DNA of 64,000 nt from contig UQMU01000004.1 in assembly GCA_900542305.1 (NCBI GenBank), forward strand, positions 1 through 64,000, in the 5' to 3' direction. A program made the translations under genes and the position numbers. The notes beneath the pieces were generated by a model that saw nothing but the letters and a program-made list of their open reading frames with translations, had not been told where the DNA came from and made no database searches. The stretch comes from an uncultured Collinsella sp. GTDB taxonomy: Bacteria > Actinomycetota > Coriobacteriia > Coriobacteriales > Coriobacteriaceae. Positions 34,051 through 42,931 of the stretch are shown piece by piece. How positions within the stretch are numbered: the first letter of the stretch is position 1; every line of letters begins with the position of its first letter.

Positions 34051-35082
34051 TTAATCTTCGGCGTTATAGCCAAAGCGGCGGATTTGCGCCTCGTCATCGC
34101 GCCAGCCGGCCTTGACCTTCACGTCGAGCTCCAAAAAGACCTGAGTGCCAAAGATACGCTCAAGGTCACGACGGGCATCAATGCCGACATGCTTGATCAT
34201 CTCGCCGCCCTTGCCGATGATGATGCCCTTTTGGCCCTCGCGCTCGACGTAAATGGTGGCGTGCACGCGCAGTACCTTCTTGGTCTGCTCGAGCGCATCG
34301 CAGATCACGCCAACGGAGTGCGGAATCTCATCACGGGTGCGGCGCAAGACCTTCTCGCGCACAAACTCGGCAACGAGCGTCTCATCGGAAGCGTCAGTAC
34401 CCATGTCCTCGGGGAACCAACGCGGACCCTCGGGCAAAAAGTGCGCAACGGTCTCGATAAAGGCATCGACGTTGAAGTTCTTGACCGACGACGTCACAAT
34501 CTCGTCGTCATATTCCATAAGCTCGTGGGCAGCCTTAAGCTGCTCCATGACCTGTGCGGGGTCGGCCTCATCGGCCTTGGTGAGCACCAGGACCTTCTTG
34601 GAACGAGCGCTCTTGACGCGCTCGGCAACCCAGGCGTCTCCCCTGCCGATCGGCTTGGTGGCATCAATCAAAAACGCGACGACGTCGACATCGTTTAACT
34701 CGAACAGTGCGCTCTTGTTGAGCTCGGACCCCAGGCCGTCCTTGGGCTTATGAATACCCGGGGTATCGACAAAGACCAGCTGGTAGCCGGGACGGTTGAC
34801 GACGGCGCGCATGCGACGGCGGGTCGTCTGTGCCACCGGCGAGGTGATGGCGACCTTTTTGCCATAGCAGGCATTAAGCAGCGTGGACTTGCCGGCGTTG
34901 GGGCGTCCGACCAGGGCCACAAAGCCGCTGCGGAAACCGGGTTCCACGTCACCAAAGCCCGCGAGGTTCTCATCCTCGTCGCACAGGGCGTCGAGTTCCT
35001 CGTCGCTCATGCCCTCAAACGGGTCGAACTCCTCGGCCTCGTCATCCAAAATCTCATCGATAGGCTGCATATTGTCGGACAT
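34051..35082 (-). CDS. era: GTPase Era with acidic N-terminal extension
   Basis: Era binds 16S rRNA and supports 30S assembly. The G domain has P-loop GRPNAGKST, DTPGIHKPKDGLG and TKAD, and the C-terminal KH domain has KGIIIGKGGEMIKHVG. About 50 residues before the G domain form an extension very rich in Asp and Glu (DDEAEEFDPFEGMSDEELD) that ordinary Era lacks; total length is 343 against about 300. The ATG is 12 bases after the dgkA stop, with GAAAGGG upstream. Confidence 0.94.
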   Translation of the reverse strand: MSDNMQPIDEILDDEAEEFDPFEGMSDEELDALCDEDENLAGFGDVEPGFRSGFVALVGRPNAGKSTLLNACYGKKVAITSPVAQTTRRRMRAVVNRPGYQLVFVDTPGIHKPKDGLGSELNKSALFELNDVDVVAFLIDATKPIGRGDAWVAERVKSARSKKVLVLTKADEADPAQVMEQLKAAHELMEYDDEIVTSSVKNFNVDAFIETVAHFLPEGPRWFPEDMGTDASDETLVAEFVREKVLRRTRDEIPHSVGVICDALEQTKKVLRVHATIYVEREGQKGIIIGKGGEMIKHVGIDARRDLERIFGTQVFLELDVKVKAGWRDDEAQIRRFGYNAED

Positions 35083-35094
35083 GGGAATCCCTTT

Positions 35095-35472
35095 CTAAAT
35101 AAAGCCGAGCGCGTGGGCAAATACCAGCACGCCCACAATCGCGGCGGTGATGGAAAGAATGTATACAGAGGCGGCGGCGATGTCCTTCGCACGCTTGGCC
35201 AGCGGATGGAGCTCCTGGGTCGCCAGGTCGACGATGGCCTCCATAGCGGTGTTGCACAGCTCGCCGTGAATCACCAGGCCACAACAGATGATAATCGTGG
35301 CCCACTCGGCAATGTCGAGTCCCACGATGCAGCCGGCAATGACGGTACACACGCCCGCAACGAGCATGACCTTGATGTTGCGCTCGGTCTTGACGGCGGT
35401 AACGAAGCCCTCCATGGCGTAGGAAAACGACTTAAAGAAGGACGGATGGTCCTTGTTCGATCCGGGAATCAT
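35095..35472 (-). CDS. dgkA: Diacylglycerol/undecaprenol kinase
   Basis: This small membrane kinase of 125 residues phosphorylates undecaprenol or diacylglycerol. Three membrane helices and the catalytic segment GELCNTAMEAIVDL (E, N, E residues) are visible. In Gram-positive bacteria the usual substrate is undecaprenol. Position between ybeY and era is the common one. Confidence 0.92.
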   Translation of the reverse strand: MIPGSNKDHPSFFKSFSYAMEGFVTAVKTERNIKVMLVAGVCTVIAGCIVGLDIAEWATIIICCGLVIHGELCNTAMEAIVDLATQELHPLAKRAKDIAAASVYILSITAAIVGVLVFAHALGFI

Positions 35473-35481
35473 AGACGGCTC

Positions 35482-35991
35482 CTAGTCGTGGGCGTGGTTG
35501 GTGATGGGGCCGACGTGGACCAGCTTGGGGTCCTCGCCGCGCTCGAGCGCCAGATCGCGCAGGATGGCGTCCTCGCGGGCCTCCATGACCTCGGCCTCGT
35601 CGTCCTCGATGTGGTCATAGCCCAGCAGGTGCAGCATTCCGTGTACGAGCATCAGACGGCACTCGTCAGCGGGGCTATTGCCAAAACCGGGGGCCTGACG
35701 GGCAATAACCTGCGGGGCAAGGATAATATCGCCGAGCTCGAGCGTCTCATCGGCGGGAATGTCATCGTCAAAGGCCGAATCGCACTCAAACGAGAGCACA
35801 TCGGTGGTGCGGTCGATACCGCGCCACTCGTGGTTGAGCTCGTGCATCTCGTCCTCGTCGACATACGAAAGGGAAATCTCGACTTCACGTTCAACGCCCT
35901 CGGCGGCAAGCACAACCTCGCAGATGTGCTCCACCTCCTGCGCGTCGAGCAGCGTATCGAGCTCGGCATCGTTGCTGATCAATACACTCAA
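35482..35991 (-). CDS. ybeY: Endoribonuclease YbeY
   Basis: YbeY is a zinc-dependent RNase that matures 16S rRNA and takes part in ribosome quality control. The metal motif HGMLHLLGYDH is present. The 169-residue form uses a TTG start with AGGAG 5 bases upstream, overlapping the phoH stop (TTGA). Confidence 0.94.
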   Translation of the reverse strand: MSVLISNDAELDTLLDAQEVEHICEVVLAAEGVEREVEISLSYVDEDEMHELNHEWRGIDRTTDVLSFECDSAFDDDIPADETLELGDIILAPQVIARQAPGFGNSPADECRLMLVHGMLHLLGYDHIEDDEAEVMEAREDAILRDLALERGEDPKLVHVGPITNHAHD

Positions 35992-36974
35992 CGGGACTCC
36001 TTTCGGTCGCGCGGGCGCTGCTCGCGCACGTCATCATAAGCTTCATATGCCTCGACGATACGACCCACCAGGGCATGGCGCACCACGTCGGCGCGCTCCA
36101 GGTGCGCAAACGCCACATCGTCAACACGGCCCAAAATCTTCTCGACATCCGTCAAGCCACCACGACGACCCACCAGGTCACGCTGGCTCAGGTCGCCGGT
36201 AATCACGAACTTAGAGTTAAAGCCCAAGCGCGTCAGGAACATCTTCATCTGCTCGGGCGTGGTATTTTGCGCCTCGTCGAGCACCACGAAGGCATCGCTC
36301 AGCGTGCGGCCGCGCATGTAGGCAAGCGGGGCGATCTCGATCACGCCGCGCTCCATAAGCTCATCGGTGCGCTCGCGATCCATCATGTCAAAAAGGGCGT
36401 CGTAGAGCGGACGCATGTAGGGATCGATCTTTTCCTCAAGAGTACCGGGCAAAAAGCCCAGATTCTCCCCCGCCTCGACAACCGGACGCGTCAAGATCAG
36501 ACGGCCCACCTCGTGACGCTTGAGCGCGGCAACGGCGAGCGCCATGGCCAGATAGGTCTTACCGGTACCGGCAGGACCCAAGCCAAAGGTGATGGTATGC
36601 AAGCGAATGGCATCCACATAGCGCTTTTGCCCGAGCGTCTTGGGACGAATGACACGGCCGCGATACGAAAGCAGCACGTCATCGCGAAGCGACGTAGCCT
36701 CGTGCTCACCGTCGCGCAGAACGGCCAGACAGCGCGAGACATCGTCGGCAGAAAGCGTGCGCCCGGCAGCAGCCTCACGAAAGGCATGTTCGAAAAAACG
36801 CACCACGAGTTCGACCTCGTCCGGGTCGCCGCTCACGGCGATGCTATCGCCACGGGCGACCACGTGAGCGCGAACCAAGCTCTCGAGCACGCGAAGGACG
36901 CCGTCGCCGGCGCCCAAAACGCACGAGGGATCAATTCCCTCGGGAACGGTAAGTCTAATCTTCGAGGCTTCCAT
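35988..36974 (-). CDS. phoH: PhoH-family ATPase
   Basis: This cytosolic P-loop protein of 328 residues has Walker A GPAGTGKTY and DEAQNTTPEQMKMFLTR, like YqfL/PhoH and YbeZ, which partner with YbeY in RNA metabolism. The first 120 residues hold a KH-like region typical of the short family. The ATG has GGGAGG 3 bases before it and lies within the end of mtaB (20-base overlap); longer in-frame versions run deeper into mtaB. Confidence 0.93.
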   Translation of the reverse strand: MEASKIRLTVPEGIDPSCVLGAGDGVLRVLESLVRAHVVARGDSIAVSGDPDEVELVVRFFEHAFREAAAGRTLSADDVSRCLAVLRDGEHEATSLRDDVLLSYRGRVIRPKTLGQKRYVDAIRLHTITFGLGPAGTGKTYLAMALAVAALKRHEVGRLILTRPVVEAGENLGFLPGTLEEKIDPYMRPLYDALFDMMDRERTDELMERGVIEIAPLAYMRGRTLSDAFVVLDEAQNTTPEQMKMFLTRLGFNSKFVITGDLSQRDLVGRRGGLTDVEKILGRVDDVAFAHLERADVVRHALVGRIVEAYEAYDDVREQRPRDRKESR

Positions 36975-38247
36975 GAACCTCCCTGCGTGCATGGACCAAG
37001 CCGGAATCATCGACTCCGATGATAGCAACATCGAGCAGGCACGGGGCTGTAAGTCCACAGGTATCGTCAAGACGGGCATGATGGAACGAGCCGAGCGTCA
37101 GGTTGTCGCCATACTCGAGCACGGCACGCTCGACCGTGCCCACGCGACGGCGAGCGTCGGCAATAGCGAGCTCCTGTGCAGCGGCCCGCATACGACGGCT
37201 GCGCTCGGCCATAACCTCGGGCGGAACCTGGTCGGGCATGTCGGCAGCAAGGGTACCGGGACGCTTGCTGTAGCGGAACACGTGCATACGCGAGAAACCC
37301 ACACGGCGGCACAGCGCCAGCGACTCCTCGAACTCCTCGTCCGTCTCACCAGGGAAGCCGACAATAACGTCGCAAGAAAGTGACGCCTGCGGCAGATTGG
37401 CGCGAATCATACGCACCGTGTCCTCAAAGGCCTCCGCACTATAGGGACGGCCCATGCGATGCAGGGTCGCCGTGCAGCCGGACTGCACGGGCAGGTGCAA
37501 AAACGGGGCGATACGCTGCGGATAGCGCGCCATAACCTTAAGCAGGCGCTCAGAGATATCCATGGGCTCGACCGAGGAAATGCGCACATGCGGAATAGAC
37601 GTGCGCTCCATGATGGCCTCGAGCAGCTCATCGATTTCGACGTGCTCGTCGGTCGCGCTCTTGCCATCGTAGGCACCCAGGTTCACACCGGTCAGCACCA
37701 CCTCGGGCACGCCGGCCTCCTGGGCCTCGCGAACTTGCTCGAGCACGGACTCGACGGGCACGGAGCGCTCGGGGCCGCGTGCCTTCCACACAATGCAATA
37801 GGTGCAGCGATGGTTGCAGCCGTCCTGAATCTTCACGCCCAGGCGAGAGCGACCGAGCGCATCGACCACCTCGCCATCGCTGCAGGCGGGAACGCTATCG
37901 GATTCGACACCCAGCACCTCGCAGACGCGCTCGGCGACGTCAATCTTGGACGGCTCGGCGATCACGCGATCGGAGAGCTCCAGCAACTCCTCGGGATGCA
38001 GGTTGACGACGCAGCCGGTTACGACCACGTAAGGGTCGTTAGGATGGGCCAGCGCATGACGGACGGCCTTACGGGTCTTGGCCTCGGCCTCGCCCGTAAC
38101 GGCACAGGTGTTAATGACGATCAGATCGGCATCCTGGGGATCCACAATAGCAAAGCCCAGGCGCATAAGATCGGCAGTGATACGGTCAGACTCAACCCGG
38201 TTGACGCGGCAGCCGAGGTTGACGACGGAAATATGGGGTGCGAGCAC
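36955..38247 (-). CDS. mtaB: tRNA t6A37 methylthiotransferase MtaB
   Basis: MtaB converts t6A37 to ms2t6A37 in ANN-decoding tRNAs. N-terminal cluster residues are in LGCRVNRVE, NTCAVTGEA and GCVVNLHPE, and the radical SAM motif is CNHRCTYC. LGCRVNR with GEAEAK is typical of MtaB. The 430-residue form uses a GTG with AGGAG 5 bases upstream; that site overlaps the dnaJ stop. Confidence 0.94.
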   Translation of the reverse strand: MLAPHISVVNLGCRVNRVESDRITADLMRLGFAIVDPQDADLIVINTCAVTGEAEAKTRKAVRHALAHPNDPYVVVTGCVVNLHPEELLELSDRVIAEPSKIDVAERVCEVLGVESDSVPACSDGEVVDALGRSRLGVKIQDGCNHRCTYCIVWKARGPERSVPVESVLEQVREAQEAGVPEVVLTGVNLGAYDGKSATDEHVEIDELLEAIMERTSIPHVRISSVEPMDISERLLKVMARYPQRIAPFLHLPVQSGCTATLHRMGRPYSAEAFEDTVRMIRANLPQASLSCDVIVGFPGETDEEFEESLALCRRVGFSRMHVFRYSKRPGTLAADMPDQVPPEVMAERSRRMRAAAQELAIADARRRVGTVERAVLEYGDNLTLGSFHHARLDDTCGLTAPCLLDVAIIGVDDSGLVHARREVHGSLED

Positions 38248-38256
38248 GCGGGCTCC

Positions 38257-39405
38257 TTAATCGAGGATATCGTCGAGGGCACTCTTGATACGGTCGGTCA
38301 CCGACTTCTTACCGGAAGCGACGTCATCGCCCATCTCATCGGCAAAAGCACGGAGCAGCTCGTGTTGCTTATTGGAAAGATTGGTGGGAACGACCACGCG
38401 CAGTTGCACGATCAGGCGACCACGCGAACCGCCACCGCCAATGCGCGGCATGCCGTAATTATTGACGCTCACGGTGTCGCCGTACTGTGTACCAGCAGGG
38501 ACCGTCACCTTGACGACCTCATCGGGCATAATGCCCTCGACCTCGATCTCGCAGCCGAGCGCTGCCTGCGCAATCGAAATATCGCTCACGAGGTACAGGT
38601 CGTCACCGTTGCGCTTAAAACGCTCGTGGTCGGCGACGCGCACGTTGACGATCAGGTCGCCCGAGGGCTCGCCGCGAAGGCCAGCCTCGCCAAAGCCGCT
38701 CACGCGCAGCTGGCGACCGGTCGAAACGCCGGCGGGGATATCGATGTCGATCTTTTCATGTGAAGGCGTGCGGCCCTGACCGTCGCAGGTCTCGCAGGGA
38801 TGATCGATGACCGTGCCCTCGCCGTGGCAGTCGGGACAAGGCGAAGAGGACTGAACCTGGCCCAGGAACGAACGCTGGACCGTCGTGACATAGCCCGTGC
38901 CGTGGCAGCGGCTGCACTGCTTTTCCTGCGCGCCCTCGGCCCTACCGGTGCCATTGCAATCCTCACAGGGAGCAAGGCGGTCATAGCTGATCGTCTTTTT
39001 GCACCCGAGTGCCGCCTCCTCGAGCGTCACCGAAAGGGAGATGGCCATGTCGCGGCCGCGACGACGCTCACGGCGATTTCGGGCGCCACCGCCGGCACCG
39101 CCGCCAAAGAACGACGAGAAGAGGTCGTCCATGCCCATGCCGCCAAAGATATCGTTAATGTCGACGTAGCCCGAACCACCAGGGCCGTCGGCAGTGCCGT
39201 AACGGTCGTAGTTAGCACGCTTCTGCTCATCGGAAAGAACGGAATATGCCTCGTTGAGCTCTTTGAACTTGGCCTCGGCCTCGGGGTCGTCCGAAACGTC
39301 CGGGTGTACGGTACGGGCCTTCTTTAGAAACGCGCGCTTAATCGTCCGCGCGTCGGCATCCTTGTCGACGCCAAGCACCTCGTAGTAATCCCTATTTTCC
39401 GACAC
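38257..39405 (-). CDS. dnaJ: Chaperone DnaJ
   Basis: DnaJ delivers substrates to DnaK and stimulates its ATPase. The J domain has HPD, followed by a Gly-rich region, four zinc repeats (CEDCNGTG, CSRCHGTG, CPDCHGEG, CETCDGQG) and the C-terminal substrate domain. The 382-residue form starts at a GTG with GGAAGGA 7 bases upstream. dnaK, grpE and hrcA are not nearby, although this slot in Firmicutes carries them. Confidence 0.96.
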   Translation of the reverse strand: MSENRDYYEVLGVDKDADARTIKRAFLKKARTVHPDVSDDPEAEAKFKELNEAYSVLSDEQKRANYDRYGTADGPGGSGYVDINDIFGGMGMDDLFSSFFGGGAGGGARNRRERRRGRDMAISLSVTLEEAALGCKKTISYDRLAPCEDCNGTGRAEGAQEKQCSRCHGTGYVTTVQRSFLGQVQSSSPCPDCHGEGTVIDHPCETCDGQGRTPSHEKIDIDIPAGVSTGRQLRVSGFGEAGLRGEPSGDLIVNVRVADHERFKRNGDDLYLVSDISIAQAALGCEIEVEGIMPDEVVKVTVPAGTQYGDTVSVNNYGMPRIGGGGSRGRLIVQLRVVVPTNLSNKQHELLRAFADEMGDDVASGKKSVTDRIKSALDDILD

Positions 39406-39486
39406 GACCGAATCCTTCCGACTTTCATTATTGTCACAGTGCGTCCTATACCCAAGCTGGGCCGGCCGCAAACAGAGGGTTTGATG

Positions 39487-40590
39487 TTATTGCATTGCGT
39501 AGGGTGAAAGCATGGCACGTTGCGAGCAGCTCGCAAACCAAACCGACACGAGCGCAAACATAAATCCGTTGGCAAAACCGTTGGCAAACTGCATCGCGCC
39601 GCGCTTCCACCACAGCAGGCTGCGGTGCAGCACGCCGTCCGAGAGCACCATGAACAGGCCCATGGCAAACGGAATAAAGCACATCACGGCAAAGGCCGAG
39701 AACACGCCCGAGATGGCCGATAGCACCAAAAACGGCGCCACGATGCCCATCAGGTAAAAACCGGTACGGGCCTTGCCTTCCAGGCGCTCGGCCTCAACAT
39801 GGGCGCGACCGACCAGATCACCGCCAGAGGCGCCGTTGGTGCCGGCGTGGCCCATGCCGCCAATACGTACCTCGTCGCCATCGTGCGTGCCGGCGGGAAA
39901 CTCAATCGTCTGCTCGGAGGTCACACGGGTCCGCCCGCTGCCGCCGCAATCGGGACAGGGGTCGGCGACGACCTTACCGGAGCCACCGCACTCAGGGCAG
40001 ACCGACTGGAACGTGCCGGCACCAAACAGAAAGGACAGGTCGACATCGATGTGACCGCGACCGCCGCAGCTCGGACAGGTATGTGCATGCTCGGACGAAA
40101 CAGAGCCCGAACCACCGCAGTGACCACAGGTATCGAAGCGCGTATAGCGGACGGTCTTGTGGGCACCGCCCTTGGCCTCCTTGGCGTCGAGTTTGATATC
40201 GACGACCACATTGGCGCCGTTCTCGGGATTGTAAGCAGCCTGCCCACGACGCTGCTGGCCCCAAGCGCCGCCAAAGGGAAAACCGCCCTCAAAGGGATTG
40301 CCATAGCCTGTGTTGCCGGCGTAGCCGCCACCATAGGGCGAAGCCGTAGGAGCACCGGCAAAGGGATTGCCCGAGCGCATGGCGTCGTAGCGCGCACGTT
40401 TTTGCTCATCCGAAAGCACGGCGTAGGCCTCGGAAACCTCTTTAAACTTTTCCTCGGCATCCGGCTCTTTGTTGACGTCCGGATGGAGCTTGCGGGCCTT
40501 TTGCTGAAAGGCCTTTTGAATATCACGCGAGGTGGCGTCCTTGGAGACACCCAGAATCTCGTAGTAATCTTTTTCGTTCATCGTCGCCAT
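39487..40590 (-). CDS. DnaJ paralog with a membrane C-terminus
   Basis: The J domain (about 1-70, YYEILGVSKDAT, HPD) and four zinc repeats (CGHCGGSG, CPSCGGRG, CPECGGSG, CPDCGGSG) are complete. After a short piece of the first C-terminal domain (GTHDGDEVRIGGMGHAG) the chain turns into two to four hydrophobic segments (about 260-360, MGIVAPFLVLSAISGVFSAF). The second substrate domain and dimer tail of DnaJ are lost. It should bring DnaK to the membrane. GAGG lies 9 bases before the ATG; a second ATG three codons later is possible. Confidence 0.85.
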   Translation of the reverse strand: MATMNEKDYYEILGVSKDATSRDIQKAFQQKARKLHPDVNKEPDAEEKFKEVSEAYAVLSDEQKRARYDAMRSGNPFAGAPTASPYGGGYAGNTGYGNPFEGGFPFGGAWGQQRRGQAAYNPENGANVVVDIKLDAKEAKGGAHKTVRYTRFDTCGHCGGSGSVSSEHAHTCPSCGGRGHIDVDLSFLFGAGTFQSVCPECGGSGKVVADPCPDCGGSGRTRVTSEQTIEFPAGTHDGDEVRIGGMGHAGTNGASGGDLVGRAHVEAERLEGKARTGFYLMGIVAPFLVLSAISGVFSAFAVMCFIPFAMGLFMVLSDGVLHRSLLWWKRGAMQFANGFANGFMFALVSVWFASCSQRAMLSPYAMQ

Positions 40591-40648
40591 GCGCGGCAAC
40601 CTCCTGCTCACAGCAGCGTATATATTCCGGTAATTCTACCCGAGCGGC

Positions 40649-41881
40649 CTAAGCTAGATCCCAAAACAGCTCGAACAGAACATTTCCATCGAGCCAGCCC
40701 AAGTGTGTCGGCGCCAGACGAGCTCGAACATAGCCCGCGACGACATCTGCCGAAGTGAAAGGTCCCTCATGGACCCCGAGCGTCTCGGGCACCCAAGTGG
40801 CAAGACCCAATTCGAGCGCGCGATCGCAGGCAGCTGCCAGCTCATCGGCCGGGATGACGCAAGCTGCACGAACCAACAGGTCGGACGCAACACCGCCCGT
40901 CATGCGACAAGACAGCATCAGGTCTTCAGCCGCAGCCTCACGCTGCGACAGATATTCGGCCTCAAACGCCGTCGCGTCATCGTCACGTTGCACCAGACGC
41001 ACGCGGTACGAATCGCCTCGAGAAGACACGCCGGGGAACAAACCTGCAAGACGGTCGAAATCCTCGGCGTCGAGCATGCCCGCGGCGGAACGACCCAGGC
41101 CCAAATAGCCCTGGCCGGTCCAGTAGGCAATGTTATGGGCGCACTCATGTCCGTCGAGCGCATAGCTTGCCACCTCATACGGGTGATAGCCGGCCGCACC
41201 CAGACGCTCACGCGCCACATCCATGCACGAAGCTTGAAAATCCTCGTCGGGCTCGACCGACTCGTCGCGGCACGCCATGCGATAAAGGGGAGTCCCCTCC
41301 TCAAGCGTGAGCGGGTAGACCGACACATGATGCGGAGCCGCCGCCAGCACGCCATCGAGCGTGCGCTTCCAACTCGCTGCGGTCTGCCCGGGAAGTCCGC
41401 ACATAAGGTCGCACGACACGTCAAGCCCAGAGTTCTTGACCGTCGCGATGGCGGCAAACGCCCGATCGGCATCGTGAATACGGCCGATGGCGGTAAGTTC
41501 GGTGTTATCGAGCGTTTGCACGCCCAGAGAGACGCGTGTGACACCAACCTTGGCAAGCGCAGTGGCAAGCTCGGCGGTCAGCGACTCGGGATTGGCCTCG
41601 CAGGTAAACTCAACGGGGGCGCACCACGCACGAATACGCCGCGCCAGCTCCACCAGGCGCTCCCCCGCCAGCGACGGCGTACCGCCGCCAACATAGACGG
41701 TGCGGATATGGTCAAGGGCCCCAGCCTTGCCAAAAGCATCGAGGCGCGCGAACAACTGCTCAAAATAGACATCGAGCGCAGCACTCAGGTCGCACGGAGA
41801 AAAACTGCGCGAGTCAAAGTCGCAGTACCGGCACTTTTGGGCGCAAAACGGCACGTGCACGTACAGCGCGGTAACGGCCAC
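40649..41881 (-). CDS. hemW: Heme chaperone HemW (radical SAM)
   Basis: HemW relatives of coproporphyrinogen oxidase bind heme and deliver it to respiratory proteins. The radical SAM motif CAQKCRYC (about 12-19), VYVGGGTPS and the C-terminal HemN domain are present. HPFCA-like start PFCAQKCRYCDFDS and a length of 410 fit HemW rather than true HemN. The GTG has GGAGG at 7 bases. It stands next to lepA as in Firmicutes. Confidence 0.92.
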   Translation of the reverse strand: MAVTALYVHVPFCAQKCRYCDFDSRSFSPCDLSAALDVYFEQLFARLDAFGKAGALDHIRTVYVGGGTPSLAGERLVELARRIRAWCAPVEFTCEANPESLTAELATALAKVGVTRVSLGVQTLDNTELTAIGRIHDADRAFAAIATVKNSGLDVSCDLMCGLPGQTAASWKRTLDGVLAAAPHHVSVYPLTLEEGTPLYRMACRDESVEPDEDFQASCMDVARERLGAAGYHPYEVASYALDGHECAHNIAYWTGQGYLGLGRSAAGMLDAEDFDRLAGLFPGVSSRGDSYRVRLVQRDDDATAFEAEYLSQREAAAEDLMLSCRMTGGVASDLLVRAACVIPADELAAACDRALELGLATWVPETLGVHEGPFTSADVVAGYVRARLAPTHLGWLDGNVLFELFWDLA

Positions 41882-41883
41882 CC

Positions 41884-42927
41884 TTAAGCCTCCAGAGGAT
41901 GAGGGGGCACCGATTCGCCGGCGGCAAGGGCGGCCTCGCAGGCCACCACATCGCGCTCGATCTCATCGACCAGTGCCATAAACTCCTCGTAAGTGGAACA
42001 GCGCACCACATGGGCACGCCAAGCGGCGGCATGGGGCATGCCTTTTAAGTACCAGCTTGCATACGTGCGGGCACGCGACATGAGCGGCAGGAGCTCATGC
42101 GTCAGCGTTAGGTGCTCACGCAGGGCGTCCAGGCGCTCGACCGAGCTGCGCGGCGGCACCGGTATGCCATCGAGCGCAAGAGCGCGAGCATCACCAAAGA
42201 CCCAGGGATTACCGTAGATACCGCGCGCGATAAACACCGCGCTGGCACCCGAGTTGCGCAGATGCTCCGCGGCATCCTCGGCCGAGAACACATCGCCCGA
42301 ACCAATCACGGGAATCTCAACGGCGTCGGCAACCTCATCGACGACCGACCAATCGGCCTGGCCCGTATAGAGCTGCGTGGCGCAACGACCATGCACGGCG
42401 ACTGCGGCAGCCCCTGCGCCCTCAAGCATCTGGGCAAATGTCGCGGCATTGCGGTCCTCGGCATAAAAACCTTTGCGAATCTTGACGGTCACGGGCACGT
42501 GCGCCGCGCCCACCGTGGCCTCGACGATCTTCTCCGCCAGGTCGGGCGTGCGCATGAGCGCCGAGCCCTCGCCCTTGGTAACGACCTTGCGGGCGGGGCA
42601 TGCCATATTGATATCGATGAGCGACAGGCGATCGCCAACGCGCTCCTCGACGGCAGCGACGGCGCTCGCAAACTGATCGGGCTTGGAGCCAAAGAGTTGC
42701 ACGCAAATCTGCTGCTCCTCGTCGGCCGGTAGCACCAGGCGCCAGGTCTTGTTGCTGGCATAGGCAAGGCCCGCCACGCTCACCATCTCGCTGTAGGCAA
42801 GGTTGGCACCGCGACGGCGGCACATGATGCGGTAGGCAGGGTCGGTCACGCCCGCCATGGGAGCCATAAGGAACGGCTGCTCGGCATAGGCGCCCAGCAG
42901 CCGCTTGCTGTATTCAGAAAGCGCCAT
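41884..42927 (-). CDS. dus: tRNA-dihydrouridine synthase
   Basis: This FMN enzyme reduces uridine in tRNA D-loops. LMAPMAGVTDPAYR, the catalytic Cys in NMACPARKV, VKIRKGF and AVHGRCATQLYTG are family motifs closest to DusB. The 347 residues fit. It lies between lepA and hemW, where it is not usual in Firmicutes. Confidence 0.94.
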   Translation of the reverse strand: MALSEYSKRLLGAYAEQPFLMAPMAGVTDPAYRIMCRRRGANLAYSEMVSVAGLAYASNKTWRLVLPADEEQQICVQLFGSKPDQFASAVAAVEERVGDRLSLIDINMACPARKVVTKGEGSALMRTPDLAEKIVEATVGAAHVPVTVKIRKGFYAEDRNAATFAQMLEGAGAAAVAVHGRCATQLYTGQADWSVVDEVADAVEIPVIGSGDVFSAEDAAEHLRNSGASAVFIARGIYGNPWVFGDARALALDGIPVPPRSSVERLDALREHLTLTHELLPLMSRARTYASWYLKGMPHAAAWRAHVVRCSTYEEFMALVDEIERDVVACEAALAAGESVPPHPLEA

Positions 42928-42931
42928 AGAC

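Noticed and set aside
38257..40590. Recent tandem duplication of dnaJ
   Set aside because: The two proteins differ throughout, and one has a replaced C-terminal half, so the duplication is old.
40649..41881. Oxygen-independent coproporphyrinogen oxidase HemN
   Set aside because: The length, start motif and place beside lepA fit HemW; true HemN is longer and lies elsewhere.
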